From positions 16,973-80,972 of the forward strand of contig JACOEH010000021.1 of assembly GCA_024998685.1 (NCBI GenBank): a stretch of 64,000 nucleotides of DNA, in the 5' to 3' direction. Below the pieces are notes generated by a model. The model saw only the letters and a list, made by a program, of their open reading frames with translations, was not told the origin of the DNA and did not search any database. Positions 9,196 through 19,726 of this stretch are shown here, one piece after another (the first letter of the stretch is position 1; the number at the start of each line of letters is the position of its first letter). Origin of the DNA: Nitrospira sp. (GTDB lineage Bacteria > Nitrospirota > Nitrospiria > Nitrospirales > Nitrospiraceae). The position numbers and the translations under genes are program-made.

Positions 9196-9242
9196 CTGAT
9201 CAACTCCTCTTCAACAAATCCTCGTGAGTATAGCGACGGCGA

Positions 9243-9869
9243 TCAGACGGACACAAGTCTGGCCGCTTCAATAAACGCCTTCAGCTTATGGTGATCCTTC
9301 TTGCCCGGACTCTGTTCCACTCCGCTGCTGACATCAACTCCGTAGGGACGCACGATATGGATCGCTCCCGCCACGTTTGCCGGATTCAAACCACCCGCCA
9401 GAATAACCGGAGCAGACCTCGCCACTTCCTGAGCCAACGTCCAATCGGCCGTTTGCCCCGTTCCGCCATACGATCGGTCTGAAAACGTGTCGATGAGAAA
9501 TCCTCGCACGTTCGCTCGCCCTTGAAATTCGGCCAGGGCAAGAAAGGTACTGCGGTCCTTCAGCCGAAGGGCCTTAAGCGCCTGACGGCCGAGGTTCTGA
9601 CAATACGCAGCTGATTCATCTCCATGGAGTTGGGCCAAGACAAAGCCACATTCATCCATGAGCGTTCGAACTTTCTCGGCTTCTTCATTGACGAACACAC
9701 CAACCGGCAACACAAACGGAGGAAGACCGGCTATGATGGATCTCGCGACTGTCGGCTCGACCCAACGTGGGCTCTTCCGGTACATGACGAACCCTAAGGC
9801 ATCCGCGCCCGCCTTTACCGCAACGTCCGCGTCTTCTACATTTGTAATGCCGCAGATCTTGATCTTCAT
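9243..9869 (-). CDS. trpF: Phosphoribosylanthranilate isomerase
   Basis: Isomerises N-(5-phosphoribosyl)anthranilate in tryptophan synthesis. 208 residues, a single TIM barrel. KICGITNVEDA at the N-terminus carries the catalytic Cys, and the C-terminal phosphate loop is in GVDVSSGVEQSPGKKD. A catalytic Asp is in GFLIDTFSDRSYGG. Start ATG overlaps the trpC stop by four bases. Confidence 0.96.
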   Translation of the reverse strand: MKIKICGITNVEDADVAVKAGADALGFVMYRKSPRWVEPTVARSIIAGLPPFVLPVGVFVNEEAEKVRTLMDECGFVLAQLHGDESAAYCQNLGRQALKALRLKDRSTFLALAEFQGRANVRGFLIDTFSDRSYGGTGQTADWTLAQEVARSAPVILAGGLNPANVAGAIHIVRPYGVDVSSGVEQSPGKKDHHKLKAFIEAARLVSV

Positions 9870-10708
9870 GCCGAAACGCTTGAGGCGACTCCTTCACCAC
9901 GTGCCGTCTGACCGAGCAACTCTCGGACTTTGTCCGCTGTGTGCTCGGCGCGAATGAGCGACTCTCCAATCAACATGGCGTGCACCCCTGCCTGGGTCAG
10001 CCTTGTCACGGCATCGCGATCATGAATTCCGCTTTCACTGACGATCAACTTGTCGGAGGGAATTCTTTTCGCCAACCGGAAAGTCACATTGAGATCGGTC
10101 GTGAACGTGTTCAGATCCCGATTGTTGATCCCGATCATCCTCGCAGTGGGAATCCACTCCAGGACCGTATCCAGCTCCCGCTCGTGATGGGTTTCGAACA
10201 GGCTGTCCATCCCCAGCTCGGAGGCCAACGCATGGAAATCCATCAATTGCCGACGCTCCAACGCCGCCACAATCAGTAACACCGCATCGGCACCGTGGGC
10301 ACGTGCTTCATAGAACTGCACGTCACCGACCATAAACTCTTTATTAAGGGCCGGAATCGGAAGTGCGCGCTTGATCTCTTCAAGATACCGAAGGTCTCCT
10401 TGGAAAAACTCCTTGTCGGTCAGGACGGAAACGGCCGATGCTCCATGCTCTTGGTACGTGCGCGCAAGCTCGAGATAATCGAACTGCTCCGCAAATTCTT
10501 TTCGCAAAAGTCCCAGGCTCGGCGATGCTTTCTTAATTTCCGCGATCAAGGCCGGACTGGCGGGAGGTCTTGTCGCTTCCAAGGTGACGGCAAACCCAAG
10601 AGTCGGCGGAGCATCCCGGATCGCCGCCTTGAGATCAGCCAGATAGGAACGGCTCTGTTTGTGCCGGAGTTCGGCTCGCTTACGCTCAAGGATGCGATCG
10701 AGAATCAT
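9866..10708 (-). CDS. trpC: Indole-3-glycerol phosphate synthase
   Basis: Forms indole-3-glycerol phosphate. 280 residues. IAEIKKASPSLG (about 54-66) with the catalytic Lys, ALNKEFMVGD (about 118), IGINNRDLNTF and VSESGIHDRD are family motifs in the expected order. Follows trpD by three bases and overlaps trpF; part of the trpEGDCFBA operon. Confidence 0.97.
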   Translation of the reverse strand: MILDRILERKRAELRHKQSRSYLADLKAAIRDAPPTLGFAVTLEATRPPASPALIAEIKKASPSLGLLRKEFAEQFDYLELARTYQEHGASAVSVLTDKEFFQGDLRYLEEIKRALPIPALNKEFMVGDVQFYEARAHGADAVLLIVAALERRQLMDFHALASELGMDSLFETHHERELDTVLEWIPTARMIGINNRDLNTFTTDLNVTFRLAKRIPSDKLIVSESGIHDRDAVTRLTQAGVHAMLIGESLIRAEHTADKVRELLGQTARGEGVASSVSA

Positions 10709-10711
10709 GAG

Positions 10712-11734
10712 TCAATCGTGCTTCCTGGTAAACGCGATGAGACGATCCAGCTTCTCTTCGGCGGCCCCGGAATCGATCGTTTGTTGTGCAAGGCGGAACC
10801 CATCTTGGAGTGTTTTTGCTTTTTGGCCTACGATCATTGCAGGCGCGGCGTTCAGACACACGATATCCCGTCTCGGGCCCTTCCGGCCTTGGAGAATCTC
10901 TTTCGTCATCCGTGCGTTTTGTTCCGGGGAACCGCCGGCGAATTCTTTTCGCGCCGTACGCCGGACCTCGAACTCCTCCGGCTCGATAAAATAGCTCGAT
11001 ACCACGCCGCCCTTACCCTCGGACACTTTCGTCCGGTTCGACAAGGTAATCTCATCCAGGCCATCCAATCCGTGAATCACGAAACAATGTTGTGATCCGA
11101 GTTCCAAGAGCACACGCCCGAGGATATCCGTCCACTTCACATCATAGACCCCAAGCACCTGGTGCGTGGCGCCGGCAGGATTCGCCAGCGGGCCAAGCAC
11201 GTTCAGGATGGTCCGGATTCCCATCTCGTGTCGGACCCCGGCACATTGTTTCATTGCGCCGTGATAGAGCGGTGCGAACAAGAAGCCGATACCGACTTCG
11301 TCGATGCAATCGGCCACCCGTCTCGGATCGAGGTCGATCTTCACACCGAGCGTGCTCAGCACATCCGCGCTGCCGGATCGAGAGGACACGGAACAATTCC
11401 CGTGTTTGGCCACGGTAATGCCGGCTCCTGCGACCACGAATGCAGCGGTCGTGGAGATATTAAACGTATCGGCGCCATCTCCGCCCGTTCCGCAGGTATC
11501 GACAACGATCGACGACCCGACCCCGATTCGCATCGCTCGTGATCGCATGGCGTTGACCGAACCGACGACTTCAGCGACTGTTTCACCCTTTTGCCTAAGT
11601 CCCATGAGATAGGCGGCCATCTGAGCCGAAGTGGCAGCCCCATCCATAATCTCCAGCATGACCGTCTCGGCCTCGATCGCGGAAAGGTCGGTTCGATCGG
11701 CCAATTTGGCAAGCGCTTCTTTGATCATGGCCAC
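10712..11734 (-). CDS. trpD: Anthranilate phosphoribosyltransferase
   Basis: Transfers phosphoribose from PRPP to anthranilate. 340 residues. The PRPP-binding loop VDTCGTGGDGADTFNIST lies at about 79-96, KHGNCSVSSRSGSAD at about 110-124, and a catalytic acidic pair (LDEIT) near 230. Separate from trpG, not fused as in enterobacteria; trpG ends 13 bases upstream. Confidence 0.97.
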   Translation of the reverse strand: MAMIKEALAKLADRTDLSAIEAETVMLEIMDGAATSAQMAAYLMGLRQKGETVAEVVGSVNAMRSRAMRIGVGSSIVVDTCGTGGDGADTFNISTTAAFVVAGAGITVAKHGNCSVSSRSGSADVLSTLGVKIDLDPRRVADCIDEVGIGFLFAPLYHGAMKQCAGVRHEMGIRTILNVLGPLANPAGATHQVLGVYDVKWTDILGRVLLELGSQHCFVIHGLDGLDEITLSNRTKVSEGKGGVVSSYFIEPEEFEVRRTARKEFAGGSPEQNARMTKEILQGRKGPRRDIVCLNAAPAMIVGQKAKTLQDGFRLAQQTIDSGAAEEKLDRLIAFTRKHD

Positions 11735-11747
11735 AGAGTAGGACTGG

Positions 11748-12311
11748 CTAGAGTTTCAAAAAGTTTCGGAGGAGATCTTTTCCGACGGTGGTCAGAATCG
11801 ATTCGGGATGGAATTGGACGCCTTCGCTACAAAGCGTCTTGTGGCGGAGCCCCATGATCTCACCCTCGGCGGTCTCGGCTGAAATCTCACAACAATCAGG
11901 AAGATTGACTCGATTCACGATCAGAGAATGATAACGCGTCGCTTCAAACGGATTGGGTAGCGATTGAAAGATGGTCTTCCCGTCGTGCTTGATTTGCGAC
12001 GTCTTCCCATGCATCAGGCGTGGAGCGCGGACGACCTCTCCTCCGTAGGCGACGGCCATGGACTGATGGCCCAAACAGACGCCGAGAATGGGCAGCCTCC
12101 CTCCAAATCGACGAATCGCGTCGACTGAAATACCGGCTTCTCCCGGTGTGCACGGTCCCGGCGAAATGACGAGACGGCTCGGCTGCAATGCTTCTATCTG
12201 GTCGAGCGTAATCTTGTCGTTTCGAAATACCCGTATGTCCTCGCCCAGCTCTCCGAAATACTGGACGAGGTTATACGTGAAAGAGTCGTAGTTATCGATG
12301 ACAAGCAACAT
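11748..12311 (-). CDS. trpG: Anthranilate synthase glutaminase component (TrpG/PabA)
   Basis: Class I glutamine amidotransferase of 187 residues that supplies ammonia to Trp[17 protein letters not shown] is the N-terminal signature, the nucleophile Cys lies in GVCLGHQ (about 80), and His/Glu in QFHPESI (about 170). It may also serve aminodeoxychorismate synthase, as PabA does in many bacteria; no pabB is in the window. A 103-base gap with a long hairpin separates it from trpE. Confidence 0.95.
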   Translation of the reverse strand: MLLVIDNYDSFTYNLVQYFGELGEDIRVFRNDKITLDQIEALQPSRLVISPGPCTPGEAGISVDAIRRFGGRLPILGVCLGHQSMAVAYGGEVVRAPRLMHGKTSQIKHDGKTIFQSLPNPFEATRYHSLIVNRVNLPDCCEISAETAEGEIMGLRHKTLCSEGVQFHPESILTTVGKDLLRNFLKL

Positions 12312-12320
12312 GATCGCAAT

Positions 12321-12412
12321 AAGAGCCTATGGCTGATGGCTAACGACACGAACAGAGAAAAGCACCATGCATTCTCTTACTATCAGCCATACGCTATTGG
12401 CCATAAGCTCTT
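12321..12412 (-). repeat. Long imperfect inverted repeat between trpE and trpG
   Basis: The two arms start at the edges of the gap: AAGAGCCTATGGC at 12321-12333 and, read on the minus strand from 12412, AAGAGCTTATGGC. Both arms also contain a TATGGCTGAT-like unit. The folded RNA would be a tall hairpin just three to five bases after the trpE stop. No T-run follows, so it is not a standard intrinsic terminator; a role in RNA processing or differential stability is possible. Confidence 0.6.
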
Positions 12413-12414
12413 CT

Positions 12415-13911
12415 CTATTCCAGTCCCTGTTCCGCCAGTTCGATCGCCTTCATCATGGCGCGGGATTTGTTGCACGTTTCTTCGTACTCATGTTCCGGAT
12501 TCGAGTCGGCGACGATGCCGGCGCCGGCCTGGATGAAGGCACGGCGGCGTGTCACAACGACCGTACGGATATTGATGCACATGTCCATATTACCCGAAAA
12601 CCCGACGTAGCCGACAGCACCGGCGTAGGGCCCGCGTCTGGTCGGCTCAAGTTCCTCAATGATTTCCATGGCTCTGATTTTGGGAGCACCGGACACGGTC
12701 CCGGCGGGAAAGCATGCCTTCAGCACATCATACACCGTCTTGTTCGGACACAGCTTGCCCGTGACATTCGAAACCATATGCATGACGTGCGAGTACCGCT
12801 CGACATCCATCAACGACTCGACGTGGACGGAACCGCCTTCAGCCACACGGCCGACATCATTACGCCCGAGATCCACCAACATGATATGCTCGGCCCGTTC
12901 CTTGGCATCGGCAAGAAGACGGCGCTCCAATTCCGCATCCTCATCCGTCGTCGCGCCGCGCCGTCTGGTTCCGGCAATCGGACGTACTGAAACAAGTCCA
13001 TCTTCACACCGCACGAGAATTTCGGGAGACGAGCCCACAAGCTCAACCCCTCCAATCCGGAGATAATACATGTACGGCGAGGGATTCACGAGGCGCAGAG
13101 CCCGATAGAGTTGAAACGGATGGGCCTGTAGATTCGTTTCCCAGCGCTGCGACAGGACACACTGAAAGATATCTCCGGCCTTGATGTATTCCTGAGCGCG
13201 AGAAACGATCTTCTCAAAGTCCGCCTTGCTCATGTTGGCCGTGAAACGAATCGGCGATCGTCTACGCCTCGACTTCACACGTCGAAGTGGTCGACGGATT
13301 CTGGCAATCATCGCTTCAATCCGGCCTGTCGCGTCACGATAGGCCGAACGAATCTCTCTTTCCGACGGGGACTGCACATGTGCATTGGCTACGACCTTGA
13401 TCTTTTGCGACACGTTGTCGAAAATGAGCAGCGTCTCGGTCAATAAAAACGCAAAGTCCGGAATATCGAGGTGCTCCTTTCTTCGAAAGGGAAGATCCTC
13501 GAACGTCCGCACCATATCGTATCCGAGGTAACCGACGGCCCCTCCGACGAAACGAGGCAGATCCGGAACTGTGACGGGGCGATATGTGTCCAAAATTTCC
13601 CTCAGACGGTCCAACGGCGCACCTCGGCTAGGGATCCGCCGGCGGTCCGAACCTTTCTTCACACAAAGATCGCCACGATCCTCATAGATGACGAGCGGGG
13701 ATCCACTTCCGAGAAAGGAATATCGGGCCCACTTTTCGCCACCTTGAATGCTCTCCAGCAGGTAGGCCGAGGGACCGTGATCGATCTTGGCGAAGGCCGA
13801 GACCGGCGTATCATGGTCCGCCAAGATTTCACGGAACAACGGAATGAGATTGCCCTGCTTTGCGTACGAGCGAAATTCATCCAGAGTAAGTGAATAGGTC
13901 ACGGCCTGCAT
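12415..13911 (-). CDS. trpE: Anthranilate synthase component I
   Basis: Converts chorismate to anthranilate with TrpG. About 498 residues from the ATG at 13911, which follows a strong site (GGGAGCGGAG); the frame extends further upstream into the LysM gene, but that is unlikely to be used. Chorismate-binding motifs: ELVGSSPEILVR, PIAGTRRRG, HIMLVDLGRNDVGRVA, PAGTVSGAPKIRAMEII. The allosteric tryptophan-site motif LLES is present as YLLESIQGGEKWARYSF near residue 50. Feedback inhibition by tryptophan is therefore expected (inference). Confidence 0.96.
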   Translation of the reverse strand: MQAVTYSLTLDEFRSYAKQGNLIPLFREILADHDTPVSAFAKIDHGPSAYLLESIQGGEKWARYSFLGSGSPLVIYEDRGDLCVKKGSDRRRIPSRGAPLDRLREILDTYRPVTVPDLPRFVGGAVGYLGYDMVRTFEDLPFRRKEHLDIPDFAFLLTETLLIFDNVSQKIKVVANAHVQSPSEREIRSAYRDATGRIEAMIARIRRPLRRVKSRRRRSPIRFTANMSKADFEKIVSRAQEYIKAGDIFQCVLSQRWETNLQAHPFQLYRALRLVNPSPYMYYLRIGGVELVGSSPEILVRCEDGLVSVRPIAGTRRRGATTDEDAELERRLLADAKERAEHIMLVDLGRNDVGRVAEGGSVHVESLMDVERYSHVMHMVSNVTGKLCPNKTVYDVLKACFPAGTVSGAPKIRAMEIIEELEPTRRGPYAGAVGYVGFSGNMDMCINIRTVVVTRRRAFIQAGAGIVADSNPEHEYEETCNKSRAMMKAIELAEQGLE

Positions 13912-13921
13912 GTCGTTCAGC

Positions 13922-14566
13922 TTACTCCGCTCCCACCAGAAGCTTTTGTCCGATCTCGACGATGTCATCCGGCAGTTTATTCAGTTTCTTCAATTTATCG
14001 ACCTCAATTCCATACCGCCTGCCGATGCTGAAGAGGGTCTCTCCGGGCTTCACAACGTGCACCGTTCCCTCCGGTACCTTCGAAGCAGAAGGCGACTCCG
14101 TCACAGCCGCCATACCCTTGCCTGAATGATTGCCTCCGCTGCGACCGCCGGCAGCAGCTTTCGGCGGTTCAGCTTTTTTCGGTTTGACGGAAGGAGAATG
14201 GCTCTTCCGCTGCATATCCTCCAAGGCTTTTCGTTCCAGCACGGTCGCTTCCCTGATCGCTTCCGTCTCTTCTTGGAGGCGCCCCATCTGCTCTCGTGCC
14301 ACTTGCACTTGTGCAGACAATTCACGATTCCTCGCCTCAAATTCAGCCAGTTCGGCCTTGGTATGCCTGATTTCGCTGTCCAGCTCAGCCGTTCGTTTTT
14401 CTTCCTGAGCCAACAAACGCTGAAAATTCAGGCTTCGCGCTTTTTCCGCATTGTATTTTTCCTCTAACACGACACACCCGCTTACCAGCAAACCGCTACA
14501 GAGCAGTATTCCTAAGGAAATGATCCTTCGCGCGCTCTCACAGACCTGCTGCTCTCCCTTCTGCAT
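13922..14566 (-). CDS. LysM-domain lipoprotein with coiled coil, first gene of trp operon
   Basis: 214 residues. Signal peptide with lipobox (LLVSGC, Cys about 31), then a coiled coil (about 40-115, heptad-like with EEKRTAELDSEIRHTKAEL), a basic and Pro/Ala-rich linker, and a C-terminal LysM (VHVVKPGETLFSIGRRYG to IEVGQKLLV) that binds peptidoglycan. It ends 10 bases before trpE, and the trpE ribosome-binding site lies within its last codons, so the two genes are coupled. Why an envelope protein leads the trp operon is not evident. The exact family is not recognised beyond LysM. Confidence 0.85.
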   Translation of the reverse strand: MQKGEQQVCESARRIISLGILLCSGLLVSGCVVLEEKYNAEKARSLNFQRLLAQEEKRTAELDSEIRHTKAELAEFEARNRELSAQVQVAREQMGRLQEETEAIREATVLERKALEDMQRKSHSPSVKPKKAEPPKAAAGGRSGGNHSGKGMAAVTESPSASKVPEGTVHVVKPGETLFSIGRRYGIEVDKLKKLNKLPDDIVEIGQKLLVGAE

Positions 14567-14750
14567 ACATCCTCCTTTGCCGGGGCTTTCTGGCGACTTC
14601 AGAACTGCGAAGAGACGCTTAGAATAGTGGCCACTGATGCGAAAGTCAAAGCAGAGCCAGACTGTCCGGTTTGACCGTTTCGCGGCCCTATGCTACCGTC
14701 GGCACGGTTCGGATCTCTCTCCCTTTCATGTCGAACGTCATCTGCCATGA

Positions 14751-16856
<2,106 letters not shown>

Positions 16857-18122
16857 TCACACCGAGGCTTCGACCGGAACAGGGACCTTTTCGTCCTTGA
16901 AAATTTGCACGCTTCGTATCGAGCGAGGATCCGCCTCATGGACCACCAGACGACAATTCTCTATGCGGAGTTCTTCTCCTGCCTGAGGGATACGCCCGAG
17001 GTTTTCCTGGATCAACCCTCCGATAGTCAAAGCTTCATCCCCGAGCTCGACCTTTAGGAAGTCGTTCACCTTTCGAACTTCCGTCCGTCCGTGGACCAGA
17101 ATTTGGTTCTTTCCGATGCGTTTGATGAGTTCTTCAGTAATATCCGTTTCATCGACGATCTCACCTACGACTTCCTCGAGAAGGTCTTCGAGTGTCACCA
17201 ATCCCATGACGCCACCGAATTCATTGACGACGACTCCCATATGCCGCTTGTCCTGTTGGAACTGCTTCATCAAATCATCGGCCGTTTTACCGGCCGGGAC
17301 GAAGAGCGGAGGATGGGCGATATCCCGAAGACGCAAATCAGTTCTTCCTTTGGCCAACTCGGTCAACGCCTTCGTCTTGTAGAGAATCCCCGTTATGTTG
17401 TCGAGCATCCCGTCATAAAGCGGAATTCTGGAATACTTAGAATTATAGAGCAGCTCCTGTGCCTCCTTGAGTCGAAGGTTCCCGTCGAGAGAAAACACGT
17501 AGATGCGCGGCGTCATTGCATCTTCCGCCGTTATATCTTTTAACTGAAACACGTTCTTGATCATTTTGACTTCTTCGGATTCTAATTCTCCCGCCTTCCC
17601 TCCTTGGTCCAACATGATCTTCAGCTCTTCCTCCGTCACCAAGGGAAGCGTCAATCCCTTTCCTCCCGTCAAACTGTAGATCAGAGGAACGATCAGAAAA
17701 AGAAGAGGCCTCAACATGACCTGAACCCAATAGATAGGGTAAGCCATGTTCAGCGTCACGGGTACAGAGAACTTTGCCGCCAGAGTCTTTGGGATGACAT
17801 CCACTGACACCAAGAGAACAAAGGTCAGGATACCGATCATGACCGCGATCGCTTCTTCAAACGCACTCTTACCCCCATAGGCATTCAATGTGATGAAGGT
17901 GGCGAACATCGGTGTCGCAGTACTGACGAGGCGATCACCTACGAGAATGGTCGAGAGAAGCTTTTGAGGGTCGCTCCTCAATTGAAGAGCTTTGGCTGCC
18001 CGTTTACTGCCGTTCTGCGCCAATGCTTTCAGTCGTGTTTCGTTGACCGAGAAGAAACCGATCTCGGCCGTTGAAATAATAGCGGATAACCCGATCAATC
18101 CTAAAAGGATGAGGATTTCCAT
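16857..18122 (-). CDS. CNNM/CorC-type transporter (DUF21, CBS pair, CorC_HlyC)
   Basis: 421-residue inner-membrane protein of the HlyC/CorC family, linked in other organisms to Mg/Co ion efflux. DUF21 with about four TM segments covers 1-190 (start MEILILLGLIGLSAIISTAEIGFF). Two CBS domains follow (about 205-330; MTPRIYVFSLDG and HMGVVVNEFGGVMGLVTLEDLLEEVVGE), and the C-terminal FAD-like CorC_HlyC domain spans about 345-415. The true ion is not known. Monocistronic by context. Confidence 0.93.
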   Translation of the reverse strand: MEILILLGLIGLSAIISTAEIGFFSVNETRLKALAQNGSKRAAKALQLRSDPQKLLSTILVGDRLVSTATPMFATFITLNAYGGKSAFEEAIAVMIGILTFVLLVSVDVIPKTLAAKFSVPVTLNMAYPIYWVQVMLRPLLFLIVPLIYSLTGGKGLTLPLVTEEELKIMLDQGGKAGELESEEVKMIKNVFQLKDITAEDAMTPRIYVFSLDGNLRLKEAQELLYNSKYSRIPLYDGMLDNITGILYKTKALTELAKGRTDLRLRDIAHPPLFVPAGKTADDLMKQFQQDKRHMGVVVNEFGGVMGLVTLEDLLEEVVGEIVDETDITEELIKRIGKNQILVHGRTEVRKVNDFLKVELGDEALTIGGLIQENLGRIPQAGEELRIENCRLVVHEADPRSIRSVQIFKDEKVPVPVEASV

Positions 18123-18375
18123 AGCAGTCGTATGATTAGGGACGTTGGACCAGTGTGGCTGGCCTGATGAGAAGCCGGGCGTCTCCCAGAGGATACCTCT
18201 TGGCCCACCCTTCAGAGGATCGTAAGATTACGATGACCGAACCGCTTCGAATAGAGTTCACAGCTGATACATCTATCATATGGATCAAACACAAGCAAGT
18301 AATTCGAAAAATCTCACTTAAAAATCAACTGGTTCCGAGTTGGCTGCTCGGAGAGTCCCGTTGCCTCTCCAGTGT

Positions 18376-19044
18376 TCAGCCATCATCCCGAACAACAAAC
18401 GATTGGAGGCTGAATATATGATCGAGACGAACCACAGCCAGCTGAGCTTCCGGCTCGGTCAAGAATCGACCGATTTGAACTCGATAACGACGCCCTTCCG
18501 CGAAATCCACCTGAATGATACGCCCATCGGGAAACTCCCGTTGGACTTGTGCAAACAGCGCCCGAGCATTCTGAAGGTCCGCGAAGGCGCCGACTTGAAC
18601 CCGTAGTACCCCCATCCCTTCGGGTCGAGAATTATAGTCAACCACTCGAAGTTCGACCCGGTCGGTTCCGTTGCCGACCATCCCAAGTGCCTGAGCACCG
18701 GCCAACGAAAGGTCCAAAATTCTTCCCCTCGCGAACGGCCCGCGATCATTAATCCTGACCGTAACATGGCGACCCGAGGTCAACGAATGAACAACTGCAA
18801 CGGACCCAAGCGGCAGCGTCCGATGAGCCGCCGTCAGTTTGTGCATGTCGTACCGCTCCCCGTTAGCTGTCTTGTTCCCATGAAAACCAGGGCCATACCA
18901 GGAGGCCATCCCTCGTTCTACAAATCCAATCGGATACCCGGGGAAGCGATCAATAGGTGGGGGAGCTGTGGTGCAGCCATCGTAGATAAAGGCGCCCACT
19001 CCAATCACAATGATGAACAGAGGCGTAGGTTTCGTGGACGGCAT
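18376..19044 (-). CDS. rlpA: RlpA-family septal ring lytic transglycosylase-like protein
   Basis: 222 residues. N-terminal hydrophobic segment with a possible lipobox around IYDGC; the residues before Cys are unusual for a lipobox. Double-psi beta-barrel (MASWYGPGFHGNKTANGE, then HRTLPLGSVAVV, then VRINDRGPFARGRILDLS) with the conserved Asp, and a C-terminal SPOR domain (VQVGAFADLQNARALF) that binds denuded glycan. RlpA proteins cleave or bind septal peptidoglycan. Located 12 bases downstream of the ACT-domain gene, same strand. Confidence 0.92.
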   Translation of the reverse strand: MPSTKPTPLFIIVIGVGAFIYDGCTTAPPPIDRFPGYPIGFVERGMASWYGPGFHGNKTANGERYDMHKLTAAHRTLPLGSVAVVHSLTSGRHVTVRINDRGPFARGRILDLSLAGAQALGMVGNGTDRVELRVVDYNSRPEGMGVLRVQVGAFADLQNARALFAQVQREFPDGRIIQVDFAEGRRYRVQIGRFLTEPEAQLAVVRLDHIFSLQSFVVRDDG

Positions 19045-19056
19045 CAGCCGTATCGA

Positions 19057-19467
19057 TCAAAACTCGTCGAGCGACTGATTGCGTAGAATGGCCAATGCTT
19101 TGTCGGTGTTGGAAACGGTCAGAACGACGATCGCCCGCTTCCCCTCCCGTGAAGGCGTGCAGTAGCCGCACTTGATGTTGATCCGGCTCTTCATCAAGGT
19201 ATCTGCCACTTTCCTTAACGCACCAGGCTTATTTTCGAGACTCAGTAGGAGCGCGGTTTCTTCGCCGAACTTAATCTTCGCCGCCTTAAGGGCCGCACGA
19301 GCACGTTCCAGATCCGCGACCAGCAGACGCAACTTACCCGTACCCATCACTTCCGGAGCGGAGAAAGCCTTGATATTGACCCCGGCTTCACCGAGAACCG
19401 CCGTCACTTTGGCAAGAGCGCCCGGCTTACTCTGACCGCTGATGACAAGCTGCGTCGTAGTCGGCAT
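19057..19467 (-). CDS. Tandem ACT-domain protein
   Basis: 136 residues made of two ACT domains: the first begins TQLVISGQSKPGALAKVTAVL, the second LLLSLENKPGALRKVADTL. ACT pairs bind amino acids and regulate; stand-alone proteins of this kind are often regulators of unknown ligand. No catalytic domain is attached. It lies downstream of nrdJ (260-base gap) and upstream of rlpA. Confidence 0.85.
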   Translation of the reverse strand: MPTTTQLVISGQSKPGALAKVTAVLGEAGVNIKAFSAPEVMGTGKLRLLVADLERARAALKAAKIKFGEETALLLSLENKPGALRKVADTLMKSRINIKCGYCTPSREGKRAIVVLTVSNTDKALAILRNQSLDEF

Positions 19468-19726
19468 ATCAGTACTCCTTGTGTCTGTCCGGCGTCAAAA
19501 CTTTTTTCGCCGTGCTGAGCGAGTGGCTCGCAACGGAGACCAAGACCCGTAATGATGAACCATGATGCGAGAAGATGCCGGTCTCACACAAAGTTTTCGA
19601 GCCCGTAACCGTAACGAAAATAAGACTGGGACACCCGATCGAACTCGCGGGAACCGCCGTTTTCCACACCAGAGACACGACAACGGCCGCTTGCTTTCCA
19701 TCCTCAATCTCCTCTTATAAACAGCA

